Below, piece after piece: positions 7,729 to 17,045 of a DNA stretch of 64,000 bases. Under the pieces are notes generated by a model that saw nothing but the letters and a program-made list of their open reading frames with translations, ran no database searches and had not been told where the DNA came from. The position numbers were made by a program, and so were the translations under genes. Position 1 is the first letter of the stretch; each line of letters begins with the position of its first letter. Source of the DNA: JALZUE01 sp051251725 (lineage in GTDB: Bacteria > Pseudomonadota > Gammaproteobacteria > Enterobacterales > Alteromonadaceae); NCBI GenBank assembly GCA_051251725.1, contig JBPOFN010000006.1, positions 1 to 64,000 on the forward strand, written 5' to 3'.

Positions 7729-9996
7729 TTAGTTAGCTGTCCATTTTATTTCTATTTTTTCAAACGAAAATAAAGGCAAGACAGAGCTAACGTTCACCTG
7801 TGAACCTGACTCGCCGTCGGTACGAGCAATGGTTGAATCGCTTTGCCATTGCGTCCAAGCACTTGGATTAGCATTTTGGTAACTTGCCCATTGAGCGGCA
7901 CCGGCATCATTTAATACAATGTTAGGCGCGCCGTATTTGTTATAAATTTTAGTATTACCTTCTTTTAACCAAGTACTGGCTGATGGACTTTTCATAAAAG
8001 TATAAAAAGCGTGATGCTCAGGAGCACTTAACTTTTTACGATAATAGAAGGTTGTCCCTTCTGGTTTATCAATATTAAAAGCAAGTTTTACGTTACGGTC
8101 TTTTATTACTTCTAGATCTTGGGGATCATAATGATAGGTTACTGCTTGTATACTGTCATCGTTAAGATCACTGACCACAACAGAGCCAACCGTGTCTGCG
8201 TTAATCTCGGTACTAATGCGTGGTTTTCCTACCATGGTCGTGAATACCTCGGCTGACCATGCTCTATCACCGCTGCGCTGACCCCACTGAAATATTTGGT
8301 CAACGTTGTTCTGATAAAACTCATCCGTTAAGGCAACATTGAAGGTGTCACCTTGTGGTGATTCTGTGGTTACATAGGCGGCATTAGGTATACCGCCCAT
8401 TTTGGTGATAACACTGTATTCTTCAACATCAATAACCGTGCCTTGTTGCCATTTCGGATGGTCAACTAAGGCTTTAAACAGGTGCTCATATTTTGTTTTA
8501 GGATCGCGTGTATTTGCATCGGTAATAAATGGATAGTCGCTGAGCCCCCAAAAATCATATTTAATATTATTATCAGCACAATATTCGATTAATGCACTCG
8601 CAAACGATGCGATTTTTTCGCCTTTATAATTAGTCACAGTACCGTTTCTATAAAGAAAGTTTGGTGAGCGTGTATGTAAGCCAATTTTAGCATTAGGTAA
8701 TACGGCACGAATGGCGTTTACTGAGTTAGCAAAGTGCTCGATAAAATCTTGCTCACTGCCATACCAATGATCAGGGGTTTCAATTTCAGAACCAATTCTA
8801 AAGCGCCATGACAGTACTGTGCTTTCACCGTACTCGGCAACTAAATGATTCATTGTCGATTGTAAAAATTCGTTATAGGCGACTTTGTCTTTTGGTGGTA
8901 GCGAGTTACCGTAAATTGATACACGTTGGCTTTCTTTAAAGCTAACGCCGTCATAGGGTTGATCATCAGCAATAAATTGATGGCCATGTTGGAATGCCCA
9001 AGGCGGCTGATCTAACACTATTTGAAATAAGTCATTGATTTTGTGGCTTTCAGTGTTATTAATAATTCTATTGATACGGGTGACTAAAGATTGGAAGTTA
9101 TATTCATATTTATTCGTTATTTCATTGTAAGTGGCTGTATCATAGGCTAAATCAGGAACATTTTTACCATTAGCATCTTTTTTATTGATACCGCCCAACA
9201 TGCGAACAATATTGGCTTTTAAGCCATTAATCGCAACCACACCATATATTGGCGAAATACGATTAACAGTACCCCACATATCATGTAGATCAGCGTTATG
9301 ATTATCCAGATCTGTAATATCAGCTTTTACAATAACATCGATAGTATCATCAACAACTGGTTTAACCCGGCTATCAACAAAATCATTATTGCTAGTTGCG
9401 TCAGTTGTCACCGTTATTGCTAAGGTATTAGGGGTAATACCAGCAGGGTTCGGTATGGTATGGCCGTCATATTGGATAGGATCATCAACAAGTTGAGATT
9501 CGTCTTGAATATCTTGTCCAACGATACAGTTTAATACTAGCTTATAACTACCAGCATCAATATTTTCAAAACGGTAACTACCGTTTGCAGCAATCGCACT
9601 GGTGCTGATTGGTGCTGTGCCTGTAATTGGCGCGCCTGGTGTGATGAAGCTTGCATGATTTTGATCGAAAGCATCTACAAAGTTTGTGACCGCGTTATCA
9701 TATAAGTAAAGTTGACATACTTTGATGTCAGTAACTTCAGAGCTAACGGTACCGGCTATATGCCCAACAGGAGTAGTATCAACGCCTGTGTTATCACCGC
9801 CTGTGTTATCACCGCCTGTGTTATCACCGCCTGTGCTATCACCGCCTGTGTTATCACCGCCAGTGTTGTCACCACCAGTATTATTACCGCCAGTGTTTTC
9901 TTGCGGTGGTATCGATCCATCTCCGCCGCCACAGGCGGTAAGCCCGACCATCGACCAAAGGCAAATGCCTGTTACTAATATCGTTTTAATATTCAT
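7729..9996 (-). CDS. GH39-like glycoside hydrolase lipoprotein, paralog 1
   Basis: The 755-residue protein starts with a lipoprotein signal (LTACGGG, Cys22). Next come eight TGGDN-type pentapeptides (residues 35-74) as a flexible linker, a beta-sandwich resembling carboxypeptidase-regulatory domains (about 75-205), a GH39-like TIM barrel (about 215-590) and a C-terminal beta-sandwich. Candidate catalytic residues are the Glu in WRFRIGSEIETPDHW (acid/base) and one in VIDVEEYSV (nucleophile). GH39 enzymes include beta-xylosidases and are common in ulvan loci, where they may act on xylose- or rhamnose-linked units. It is a close paralog of the protein at 37675-40032, including the leader region. 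No GGGTATC promoter precedes it; a 3' scar of a GH106 gene does (10199-10240), so its original promoter was probably lost with that gene. Confidence 0.8.
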   Translation of the reverse strand: MNIKTILVTGICLWSMVGLTACGGGDGSIPPQENTGGNNTGGDNTGGDNTGGDSTGGDNTGGDNTGGDNTGVDTTPVGHIAGTVSSEVTDIKVCQLYLYDNAVTNFVDAFDQNHASFITPGAPITGTAPISTSAIAANGSYRFENIDAGSYKLVLNCIVGQDIQDESQLVDDPIQYDGHTIPNPAGITPNTLAITVTTDATSNNDFVDSRVKPVVDDTIDVIVKADITDLDNHNADLHDMWGTVNRISPIYGVVAINGLKANIVRMLGGINKKDANGKNVPDLAYDTATYNEITNKYEYNFQSLVTRINRIINNTESHKINDLFQIVLDQPPWAFQHGHQFIADDQPYDGVSFKESQRVSIYGNSLPPKDKVAYNEFLQSTMNHLVAEYGESTVLSWRFRIGSEIETPDHWYGSEQDFIEHFANSVNAIRAVLPNAKIGLHTRSPNFLYRNGTVTNYKGEKIASFASALIEYCADNNIKYDFWGLSDYPFITDANTRDPKTKYEHLFKALVDHPKWQQGTVIDVEEYSVITKMGGIPNAAYVTTESPQGDTFNVALTDEFYQNNVDQIFQWGQRSGDRAWSAEVFTTMVGKPRISTEINADTVGSVVVSDLNDDSIQAVTYHYDPQDLEVIKDRNVKLAFNIDKPEGTTFYYRKKLSAPEHHAFYTFMKSPSASTWLKEGNTKIYNKYGAPNIVLNDAGAAQWASYQNANPSAWTQWQSDSTIARTDGESGSQVNVSSVLPLFSFEKIEIKWTAN
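9775..9894 (-). repeat. 15-bp tandem repeat, 8 units, coding TGGDN pentapeptides
   Basis: Eight units of about 15 bp (plus-strand unit accgcctgtgttatc) encode TGG(D/N)(N/S). They form the linker between the lipid anchor and the folded part of the GH39 lipoprotein. The paralog at 39718-39927 has 14 units, so the array has expanded or contracted by slippage in frame. Confidence 0.9.
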
Positions 9997-10198
9997 ATAT
10001 TTTTCTTCTTATTAATAAAGTGATTATTACTACAATTACTTTCCTAGCTATCATTTTCTTATTCTCTTAATGTCTTTTTTTCTAATTTATAACAAGCAAA
10101 ACAACAGGCAATTAGGGTCATATATAATCAAATTAACTCCTAAGTAGTCAATCTGTAATATTATTTACCTAACTTTACGTAACTTGATTCAGCCCCGT

Positions 10199-10240
10199 TT
10201 AATTAAGTGATAACGTAATCAGGCTGACATTTTCTAAGGT
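10199..10240 (-). pseudogene. 3' scar of a deleted GH106 gene
   Basis: Read on the minus strand, the last 14 codons are TLENVSLITLSLN plus stop. This matches the end of the GH106 at 40226 (TLQTISPITLSLN plus stop), and the two stop codons stand at equivalent positions upstream of GH39 paralogs. Similarity continues from here into the GH39 leader (shared atcaaattaactc). It shows that the GH106-GH39 pair was once present twice and that this copy lost its GH106. Confidence 0.75.
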
Positions 10241-10787
10241 ATGAACAAAATAAATATCGTGGATGATTGTTTTGCTATACGGATTTAGGGAGCCTTTGAG
10301 CTTTTTAACAGGTCGAAAAAAGTTAAAACCTTTCATTTATGTCGGAGGTTTTTTCATTTTTAATAAAATAGTGCATCCGCTGCCGAGCTATGAAGTTCAA
10401 AAAATACAAGTTTATATCAAGGTAACAATTCCTGATGCCATTACTCGATTTCTCTTTTACCTCTTCAAACTTTTAATAATCTAAGCTTTTATGCATTGTC
10501 ATTTAAGTAATATCACCAACTATACACACCGTACTCTGAAAGTAGTTATCAACCCCCTAACTATGCGGTAAGTGTATGGGCTGATGTCATTTTTGATTAA
10601 ATTTTTATCCATTTGAATAGCTCGATTAATACTAATTTTGATGGGCGTGAGAAATAAAAATTAGTTTTAGAGGTATCAATTTTAACTTTAGGTGCCTTTT
10701 CTTGTCGTGAACCTGAAAAGTTAATGCTTTGGATTTGAAATAAAGCCAAAACGAATAAACTGTCGATTAATATACCGAGATGTATAA
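10241..10787. other. Intergenic region between divergent PUL operons
   Basis: Apart from the ECF-type promoter at 10671-10696 I see no supported gene. A 73-codon frame on the plus strand (10263-10484) has no recognisable family or ribosome site. The stretch probably replaces the body of the lost GH106. Confidence 0.5.
10671..10696 (+). promoter_or_regulatory. Predicted ECF-sigma promoter P1, for the six-gene GH106-rhaT operon
   Basis: AGGTATC at 10671-10677 (-35, followed by AATTTT) and TGCC at 10693-10696 (-10, followed by TTTTC) are 15 nt apart, the same as in eight other sites. The start codon of GH106 is about 90 nt downstream. The first G of the consensus GGGTATC is A here. Confidence 0.75.
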
Positions 10788-13700
10788 ATGAAAATAATTA
10801 AGAATAATTTTACTTACTTACTGATGATATTGCTGTTATCAGTTTTTACCAGTCAAGCAAATGTACATAAAAATGTGCCGTTAAGTGAGCTGCGCACCTC
10901 ATTTCAATCACCACCTGACTCTTCTCGACCTTGGGTTTATTGGTTTTGGATGAATGGTAATTTATCTAAAGAAGGTATTACTGCAGATTTAGAAGCCATG
11001 AGCAATGTTGGTATTGGCGGCGCGTTAATCATGAGTGTTAACTTTAGAACGCCGGCTGGTAAATACGCCTATTTATCGGATGAATGGCGCGACATGTTCC
11101 ATTTTGCCATTGAAGAAGCAGACCGTTTAAACATCAAGGTCATTAAAAACAACGATGCCGGTTGGACAGGCAGTGGCGGCCCATGGGTTACACCACAAAC
11201 TTCAATGCAACAAATTACCTTTAGCGAAACTCATGTCAGTGGCGCTAAAAATATCAAGGTAAATTTATCATTACCACCGAATAATCAGGGTCATTACGAA
11301 GACATTGCGGTGTATGCAGTGCCGAGTGTTCAACCGATTGATGATTCACAGCTAGAAATAACCACAAGTGGCAACGCCATTTCGGGCGAAAGCCTAAATG
11401 ATTTAAAGTTGAAGGTTGCCATTGAGTTAGTTGACAAGAAAAAAGTTAACCCACAATGGATATTATTTGATTACAAAAAGCCAGTAAAAATACAAGCCAT
11501 GACCATGAATGCCATGATCAAAGGACACGGTAATGCTGAAGGTTATTTGCAGGTATCAGACGACAATAAAACATTTATTACGGTAAAAGATATTTATGTA
11601 GCCCATAAAGGTGATCGTGAAACCGTAAGTTTTGAGCCAGTTAAGGCGCGTTATTTCCGACTTGCGTTAAAACCTTCAAAGGTGCAACTCGATGTATCGG
11701 AAGTGATGTTCCACAATACACCGCGTATTGAACAATGGGATCAAAAATCATTATATGTTCAGTCTGATGCTATTTTACCGGAATTAGGCGATACCCAAAC
11801 AGTTAACGACATTATTAACGTGACCGATAAAATGGATGCACAAGGTAAGTTAACGGTTTCATTACCTAAAGGTGACTGGAATATTGTAAGAATTGGCCAC
11901 ACCACCACAGGTAAAAAGAATGTGCCACCACCGAAAGCGGGCAGTGGTTTAGAAGTAAGTAAGCTTAATAAAGACAAGGTGGAAATGCACTTTGATAACC
12001 TTATCGGCAAATTGGTTAAAGACGTAGGACCTTTAGCAGGCGACACGTTAATGGGTACACATATCGACAGCTGGGAAATTAAATTTGATACCTGGGATAA
12101 CACTCTCCCTGCTGAATTTAAAAAACGTATGGGTTACGACATGATGCCGTATCTTCCGGCTACGGTTGGTCAAATTGTTAAAAGTCGCGAAATAACAGAA
12201 CGCTTTTTATGGGATTTACGCCGAGTAATGACAGATGTAGTGGCCGACAACTACTTTGGCCATATGCAAACCTTAGCGGCAGAAAAAGGCTTAAAGCTAT
12301 CCGCTGAAGCGTATTTGTATGGCCCTATGGATACATTGCAAGCGGCAGGTAGTGTTGATATTCCAATGAATGAATTTTGGACAACGCCTAATGGCACTGA
12401 AAAATACGGTTATGGCGCTCGCCAAGCCGCGTCTGCTGCACACACTTATGATAAACCTATTGTTGGCGCTGAAGCGTTTACTGCTACACCTCAAAATGCA
12501 GCTTGGACAAATCACCCGTATTACTTAAAAGCGCTAGGCGACAGAATGTTTGTTCGCGGAACTAACCGTTTAATCTTTCATCGTTGGGCAATGCAACCTT
12601 GGACAGATCGCTGGCCGGGTATGACATTTGGTCCTTATGGTTTTAATTTTGAACGCACCTTAACCTGGTTTAAACAAAGTAAAGCGTGGTTAACTTACTT
12701 AAGTCGTTCACAATATTTATTACAAAATGGTCAATTTCATGCTGACTACGCCGTATTTGTCGGCGATACCGCGCCTTATAATATTGCTAGCATTAGAGAT
12801 GAAGTGCATGTTGATGGTTATAACTTTGACTACATCAACAATGAAATTATTCACCAATTAAGCGTTGAAAATGGTGAGCTAGTTTTACCGTCTGGCATGC
12901 GTTACAAAATGGTGGTATTGAAAAACTCATCATTAATGACCTTACGTACCTTAAATAAAATCAACGAATTAGTTGAACAAGGCGGCGTGATTTTAGGTGA
13001 TAAACCAACACAATCGCCAAGTTTAGTGGGCTATCCGCAAAGCGATATTGAAATGACACGCTTAGCTAATAAACTTTGGTCTAGTGGCGCGTCTAATAAC
13101 AATTTTGATGACAAGCCGGGCAGCAACAAAGTAGGAAAAGGACAGATTCATTGGCACAAAACGCCTAGCCAAGTGTTACAAGCAATCAATATTATTCCTG
13201 ATGTGGCCTTTAACAAAGCCGGTAAAAATATTGAATGGTTACATCGTTATACTCCAGACGCAGATTATTATTATTTGAGTTTATTTAGAGCTGAGGCGAA
13301 AGGCGTACAAGCAACGTTCCGCATTAGTGGTCGTCAACCTGAATTTTGGGATGCAGACACCGGAGAAATGATTGCTCCAGCCACATGGCAAGCTAATCGA
13401 AATGGCACAACAACCGTAACCTTTGATCTTGATCCAAGTGGCTCAGTATTTGTCGTATTCCCAAAAACTAAAACAACTATTGACCCAATAAAGTCAATTA
13501 GGCCTAACAAGAGAACGTCATTATTTGTCGATAACGGTGCGATAAAAGCACATGTTTATAACAAAGGTAACTACCAGGTTGAAACGCAATCAGGCAAAAA
13601 ACAACAATTTTCAGTGGGCAAATTGCCAGAAGTGGTAGCCATTGCTAATCCTTGGACATTGTCGTTCCCTAAACAATTTTCATATAAAGATCATTTACCA

Positions 13701-14219
13701 AAACCTCAAATACTTAATCAGCTAAGTTCTTGGTCTGAAAATAGCGATAAAAATGTAAGACACTTTTCAGGTACTGGTATTTACACATCCTCGTTTAATT
13801 TACCTGAACATCAGTCGGCAGAACATAAAACCTTGCTTGATTTAGGTGACGTGCAACAGATTGCTGAAGTGAAAGTGAACGGTGTTGATTTTGGCATTTT
13901 ATGGAAGCCGCCATTTCAAGTTGATATCACTAAGGCGTTAAAACAGGGAACTAACCAGTTAGAAGTTAAAGTGACTAATGTCTGGGTAAACAGGCTGATT
14001 GGTGATGCCGCTTACCCTGATTATTTAAAAAGAACGGCAGACGGGACTGTAGTCGAATGGCCACAGTGGATGCTTAATGGCGAAGAAGTACCTAAAACAG
14101 GTCGCACTACGTTCACCACATATATGCCGTATAAGAAAAATAAAAAATTATTAGCGTCAGGTTTAATAGGCCCTGTGCGTTTAATTCCTTATGTTGAACG
14201 TTCGCTTGACCATAAATAA
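10788..14219 (+). CDS. GH106 alpha-L-rhamnosidase, secreted
   Basis: A signal peptide (about 1-24, ending SQA) precedes an 1143-residue GH106 enzyme. Typical motifs are PWVYWFWMNGNLSKEGITADL near the start, NNDAGWTGSGGPWVTP, GTHIDSWEIKFDTWDN with the presumed acidic catalytic residue region, and LSAEAYLYGPMDTLQAAG. The C-terminal jelly-roll contains LDLGDVQQIAEVKVNGVDFGILWKPPF. GH106 enzymes are inverting alpha-L-rhamnosidases. The enzyme should release terminal rhamnose from ulvan oligosaccharides outside the cytoplasm. It is the first gene of a plus-strand operon; the sulfatase follows after 37 bp. It is more distant from the GH106 pair at 40226 and 52288 than they are from each other. Confidence 0.9.
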   Translation: MKIIKNNFTYLLMILLLSVFTSQANVHKNVPLSELRTSFQSPPDSSRPWVYWFWMNGNLSKEGITADLEAMSNVGIGGALIMSVNFRTPAGKYAYLSDEWRDMFHFAIEEADRLNIKVIKNNDAGWTGSGGPWVTPQTSMQQITFSETHVSGAKNIKVNLSLPPNNQGHYEDIAVYAVPSVQPIDDSQLEITTSGNAISGESLNDLKLKVAIELVDKKKVNPQWILFDYKKPVKIQAMTMNAMIKGHGNAEGYLQVSDDNKTFITVKDIYVAHKGDRETVSFEPVKARYFRLALKPSKVQLDVSEVMFHNTPRIEQWDQKSLYVQSDAILPELGDTQTVNDIINVTDKMDAQGKLTVSLPKGDWNIVRIGHTTTGKKNVPPPKAGSGLEVSKLNKDKVEMHFDNLIGKLVKDVGPLAGDTLMGTHIDSWEIKFDTWDNTLPAEFKKRMGYDMMPYLPATVGQIVKSREITERFLWDLRRVMTDVVADNYFGHMQTLAAEKGLKLSAEAYLYGPMDTLQAAGSVDIPMNEFWTTPNGTEKYGYGARQAASAAHTYDKPIVGAEAFTATPQNAAWTNHPYYLKALGDRMFVRGTNRLIFHRWAMQPWTDRWPGMTFGPYGFNFERTLTWFKQSKAWLTYLSRSQYLLQNGQFHADYAVFVGDTAPYNIASIRDEVHVDGYNFDYINNEIIHQLSVENGELVLPSGMRYKMVVLKNSSLMTLRTLNKINELVEQGGVILGDKPTQSPSLVGYPQSDIEMTRLANKLWSSGASNNNFDDKPGSNKVGKGQIHWHKTPSQVLQAINIIPDVAFNKAGKNIEWLHRYTPDADYYYLSLFRAEAKGVQATFRISGRQPEFWDADTGEMIAPATWQANRNGTTTVTFDLDPSGSVFVVFPKTKTTIDPIKSIRPNKRTSLFVDNGAIKAHVYNKGNYQVETQSGKKQQFSVGKLPEVVAIANPWTLSFPKQFSYKDHLPKPQILNQLSSWSENSDKNVRHFSGTGIYTSSFNLPEHQSAEHKTLLDLGDVQQIAEVKVNGVDFGILWKPPFQVDITKALKQGTNQLEVKVTNVWVNRLIGDAAYPDYLKRTADGTVVEWPQWMLNGEEVPKTGRTTFTTYMPYKKNKKLLASGLIGPVRLIPYVERSLDHK

Positions 14220-14256
14220 ACACTATAAAAGTAATTATTAATAAATAAGGGAAAAC

Positions 14257-15696
14257 ATGAAAGCTATAGATACCAAAGCTATCAATGTAAAAATAAAAAC
14301 AAGAGCAAGAACCATCATGTTAGGGCTAGCTACACTCGTTCTTTCTGCGTGTAGCTCACAAGAAATGACCACTGGACAAGCCTTAGCAGCTGATGCTGTT
14401 GAAACGAGTACACCGCCTAATATTGTGATCATTTTATCAGATGATCACGCATGGAACGATTATGGTTTTATGGGCAGCGAACATGTAAAAACGCCGGCTT
14501 TAGATAAACTGGCTGCCGAAGGGGTTACGTTTAAGCGAGGTTACGTGCCAACGGCCTTATGTCGTCCGTCTTTAGCCACCATTGCCACGGGGTTTTATGC
14601 TTCTCAAATCGGTATTACAGGTAACGATCCGGCGCCGAGAGTTTATGGTAAAAAAGGCAGTGAGTCGCACGATGCAATGCGGGAAAAAGTGATCGCAAAT
14701 ATTGATCGCGTTAAGACGTTACCGCAACTGCTCAAAGCCAAAGGCTATGTGTCATTGCAAACCGGTAAATGGTGGGAAGGCAGTTATCAGCGCGGCGGCT
14801 TTGATCAAGGTATGACCCGTGGTTATCCACAAGAAGGCGGTCGTCATGGTGATGATGGTTTAAAAATTGGCCGTGAAGGTATATCAATAATCACTGACTT
14901 TATCGACCAAGCGAAAGCCGATAACAAACCATTTTTGGTCTGGTATGCGCCTTTTATGCCTCACGCCCCACATACACCGCCCGCCCGAATCTTAAAAAAA
15001 TATCAAGGCAAAGGTTACCCGGCACCCGTCGCGAAATATTACGCCATGGTTGAATGGTTCGACGAAACCAATGGTCAATTAATGGATCACCTTGATAAAG
15101 CAGGTGTAAAAGACAATACCTTAGTCGTTTATGTGTCTGATAACGGTTGGTTACCTAACCCCAAAAAAACCAACGATTTTTTACCGCGTTCAAAAATGAG
15201 TCCTGACGAAGCAGGGGTTCGCACACCTATTCTTTATTCGCTACCAAGCAAATTTAAAGCCCAAATGCGTAACGAAATGACCAGTAGTATTGACATTGTA
15301 CCGACCATTTTAGGCGCTGCAGGTTTACCGATACCGGCTGAATTACCCGGCCTTAATTTGTTTGAAAATCTAAAAGAACAAACGCCTATACAACGTAACA
15401 CTCTGTTTGGTGAGGGTTACGGTCACGATATTATCGACGTTGATGATCATGAAGGGTCATTACTTTACCGCTGGGTTATTGAAGACGATTGGAAGTTAAT
15501 TTTAAGTTACGACGGTATTAATGCTAAATGGACAGTTAAACATACCATGGTCGGTAGACCTCGATTATATAACGTAACCCAAGACCCTTTTGAGACCGTC
15601 AACTTAGCAGAAAAACACCCTAAAATGGTTACACGTTTATCTAAAAAAATAGCGGATTGGTATCCTTTAAAATCAAGAAAGGTGTTAACGGAATAA
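14257..15696 (+). CDS. Family S1 sulfatase with CRPSL active-site variant, lipoprotein
   Basis: The start is supported by AGGG just upstream. A lipoprotein signal ends in LSAC (Cys32). The sulfatase core shows NIVIILSDDHAWNDYG (metal-binding Asp pair), CRPSLATIATG with Cys102 as the formylglycine precursor, QTGKWWEGS and VVYVSDNGW. The Arg of the usual C-x-P-S-R signature is Leu here, a feature of some S1 subfamilies that still carry Cys. It lies between GH106 and rhaT in the operon, so a rhamnose-sulfate or related ulvan sulfate is the likely substrate, but the position cleaved cannot be read from the sequence. Confidence 0.85.
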   Translation: MKAIDTKAINVKIKTRARTIMLGLATLVLSACSSQEMTTGQALAADAVETSTPPNIVIILSDDHAWNDYGFMGSEHVKTPALDKLAAEGVTFKRGYVPTALCRPSLATIATGFYASQIGITGNDPAPRVYGKKGSESHDAMREKVIANIDRVKTLPQLLKAKGYVSLQTGKWWEGSYQRGGFDQGMTRGYPQEGGRHGDDGLKIGREGISIITDFIDQAKADNKPFLVWYAPFMPHAPHTPPARILKKYQGKGYPAPVAKYYAMVEWFDETNGQLMDHLDKAGVKDNTLVVYVSDNGWLPNPKKTNDFLPRSKMSPDEAGVRTPILYSLPSKFKAQMRNEMTSSIDIVPTILGAAGLPIPAELPGLNLFENLKEQTPIQRNTLFGEGYGHDIIDVDDHEGSLLYRWVIEDDWKLILSYDGINAKWTVKHTMVGRPRLYNVTQDPFETVNLAEKHPKMVTRLSKKIADWYPLKSRKVLTE

Positions 15697-15798
15697 CTGC
15701 TTTTTCAAAGACTGAAATCAGCTTTGAGTGACTACTGCTACAAGCTATTTTCTAATTTAACTCTTTAATAAATAATAAAAAGAATAATAGGTGTCACC

Positions 15799-16956
15799 AT
15801 GTTCGACTTGTTTCAACTTAACGAAAACCCTTTCACCGGCGTTTTGTTTCATGCCATTGGTGGTTTAGCCGCGGCGAGCTTTTATATTCCTTACAAAAAA
15901 GTAAAAACTTGGCCGTGGGAAATATTTTGGATGATCGGTGGTTTTTTCAGTTGGATTATCGCGCCATGGCTTTTTGCCATGGCAATATTGCCACAAACCA
16001 CTGAAATTTTGTCGCAAGCATCAACCTCGAGTTTGTTATGGACCTTTGGTTTTGGCTTGCTCTGGGGCGTGGGCGGTTTAACTTTTGGGTTAACCATGCG
16101 ATATCTCGGGGTGGCATTAGGTTATTCGTTAGCGTTAGGGATTAGTGCGATTATCGGCACCTTAGTGCCACCATTGTTTAACGGTGAGTTAGGGGCAATT
16201 GCTGCATCAAGCTCAGGTCAAGTGATGTTGCTTGGTGTGTTTATTTGTTTAATGGGTATTGTCTTAACAGGCAAAGCCGGCACCAGTAAACAAAATGAAT
16301 TATCAGAAGAAGCTAAAAAAGCACAAGTGGCTGAGTTTAATTTTGCTAAAGGTTTAGCGTTAGCGGTATTTTCGGGCGTGATGAGTTCATTTATGGCTTA
16401 TGCCTTTGCGGCAGGTAAACCGATTGCTGATCTTGCTATTGAACTGGGTGCACCAACCTTATGGCAAAACCTGCCAGTATTAATTGTTATTTTAGCCGGT
16501 GGCTTTGTTACTAACTTTGTTTGGTGTGCAATTTTAGCCACTAAAAATGATAGTTGGAAATTACTGTCGAGTTCTGCTCAAGAAAATGCGGCAACTGAAC
16601 CAACAAGTTCAACAATCGCTTCATCATCAAGCTCACTACCAACGTCATCTTCGCGTAAATCAGTATTATTACCTAATACCTTATTTTGTGCACTTGCGGG
16701 GGTAACTTGGTATTTACAGTTTTTGTTTTACGGCATGGGCACCACCATGATGGGCGCTTACGAATTCTCAAGTTGGACGCTGCACATGGCGAGCATTATT
16801 GTCTTTAGTACCCTCTGGGGCCTAGCGCTGAAAGAATGGCAAGGGGCAAGTGTTACTACCAAACGTTGGAACATGTCAGGTTTAGCTGTACTCATTTTAA
16901 GTATGATAGTGATTGGTTACGGCAATACCTTAGCAGCTAGCGTTGCCGCGCATTAA
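15799..16956 (+). CDS. rhaT: L-rhamnose/proton symporter RhaT
   Basis: About ten hydrophobic segments and clear RhaT-type sequence: GVLFHAIGGLAAASFYIPYKK at the start, WGVGGLTFGLTMRYLGVALGYS, and FLFYGMGTTMMGAYEFSSW near the end. It takes up L-rhamnose across the inner membrane with protons. At 385 residues it is some 40 longer than the enterobacterial protein. The extra length is mostly a Ser/Thr-rich cytoplasmic loop (about residues 255-290). Its place after GH106 and a sulfatase fits import of rhamnose set free in the periplasm. Confidence 0.93.
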   Translation: MFDLFQLNENPFTGVLFHAIGGLAAASFYIPYKKVKTWPWEIFWMIGGFFSWIIAPWLFAMAILPQTTEILSQASTSSLLWTFGFGLLWGVGGLTFGLTMRYLGVALGYSLALGISAIIGTLVPPLFNGELGAIAASSSGQVMLLGVFICLMGIVLTGKAGTSKQNELSEEAKKAQVAEFNFAKGLALAVFSGVMSSFMAYAFAAGKPIADLAIELGAPTLWQNLPVLIVILAGGFVTNFVWCAILATKNDSWKLLSSSAQENAATEPTSSTIASSSSSLPTSSSRKSVLLPNTLFCALAGVTWYLQFLFYGMGTTMMGAYEFSSWTLHMASIIVFSTLWGLALKEWQGASVTTKRWNMSGLAVLILSMIVIGYGNTLAASVAAH

Positions 16957-17045
16957 ACCTTAGTAATACAAATAAAAAATTAAATATAAAACGTAAATGC
17001 ATAAATCGTTTACGAATTTACAGATTAAAAGAATAAGGTGTATTT

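Noticed and set aside
9905..9915. GGTATC inside GH39 paralog 1
   Set aside because: Within a coding region, no TGNC at the right distance and no gene downstream on that strand.
9712..10015. Plus-strand frames with PVLSPPVLS repeats opposite GH39 paralog 1 (and the same at 39655-40051)
   Set aside because: They are antisense readings of the 15-bp linker repeat; no ribosome site or independent coding pattern.
10263..10484. 73-codon plus-strand frame
   Set aside because: No family resemblance, no ribosome site, and it lies in DNA where a GH106 gene appears to have been deleted.
10544..10567. Possible decayed ECF site on the minus strand (ccccctaa with nearby atcaa)
   Set aside because: It shares only the CCCCTAA edge; GGGTATC and the TGNC block at 15 nt are absent.
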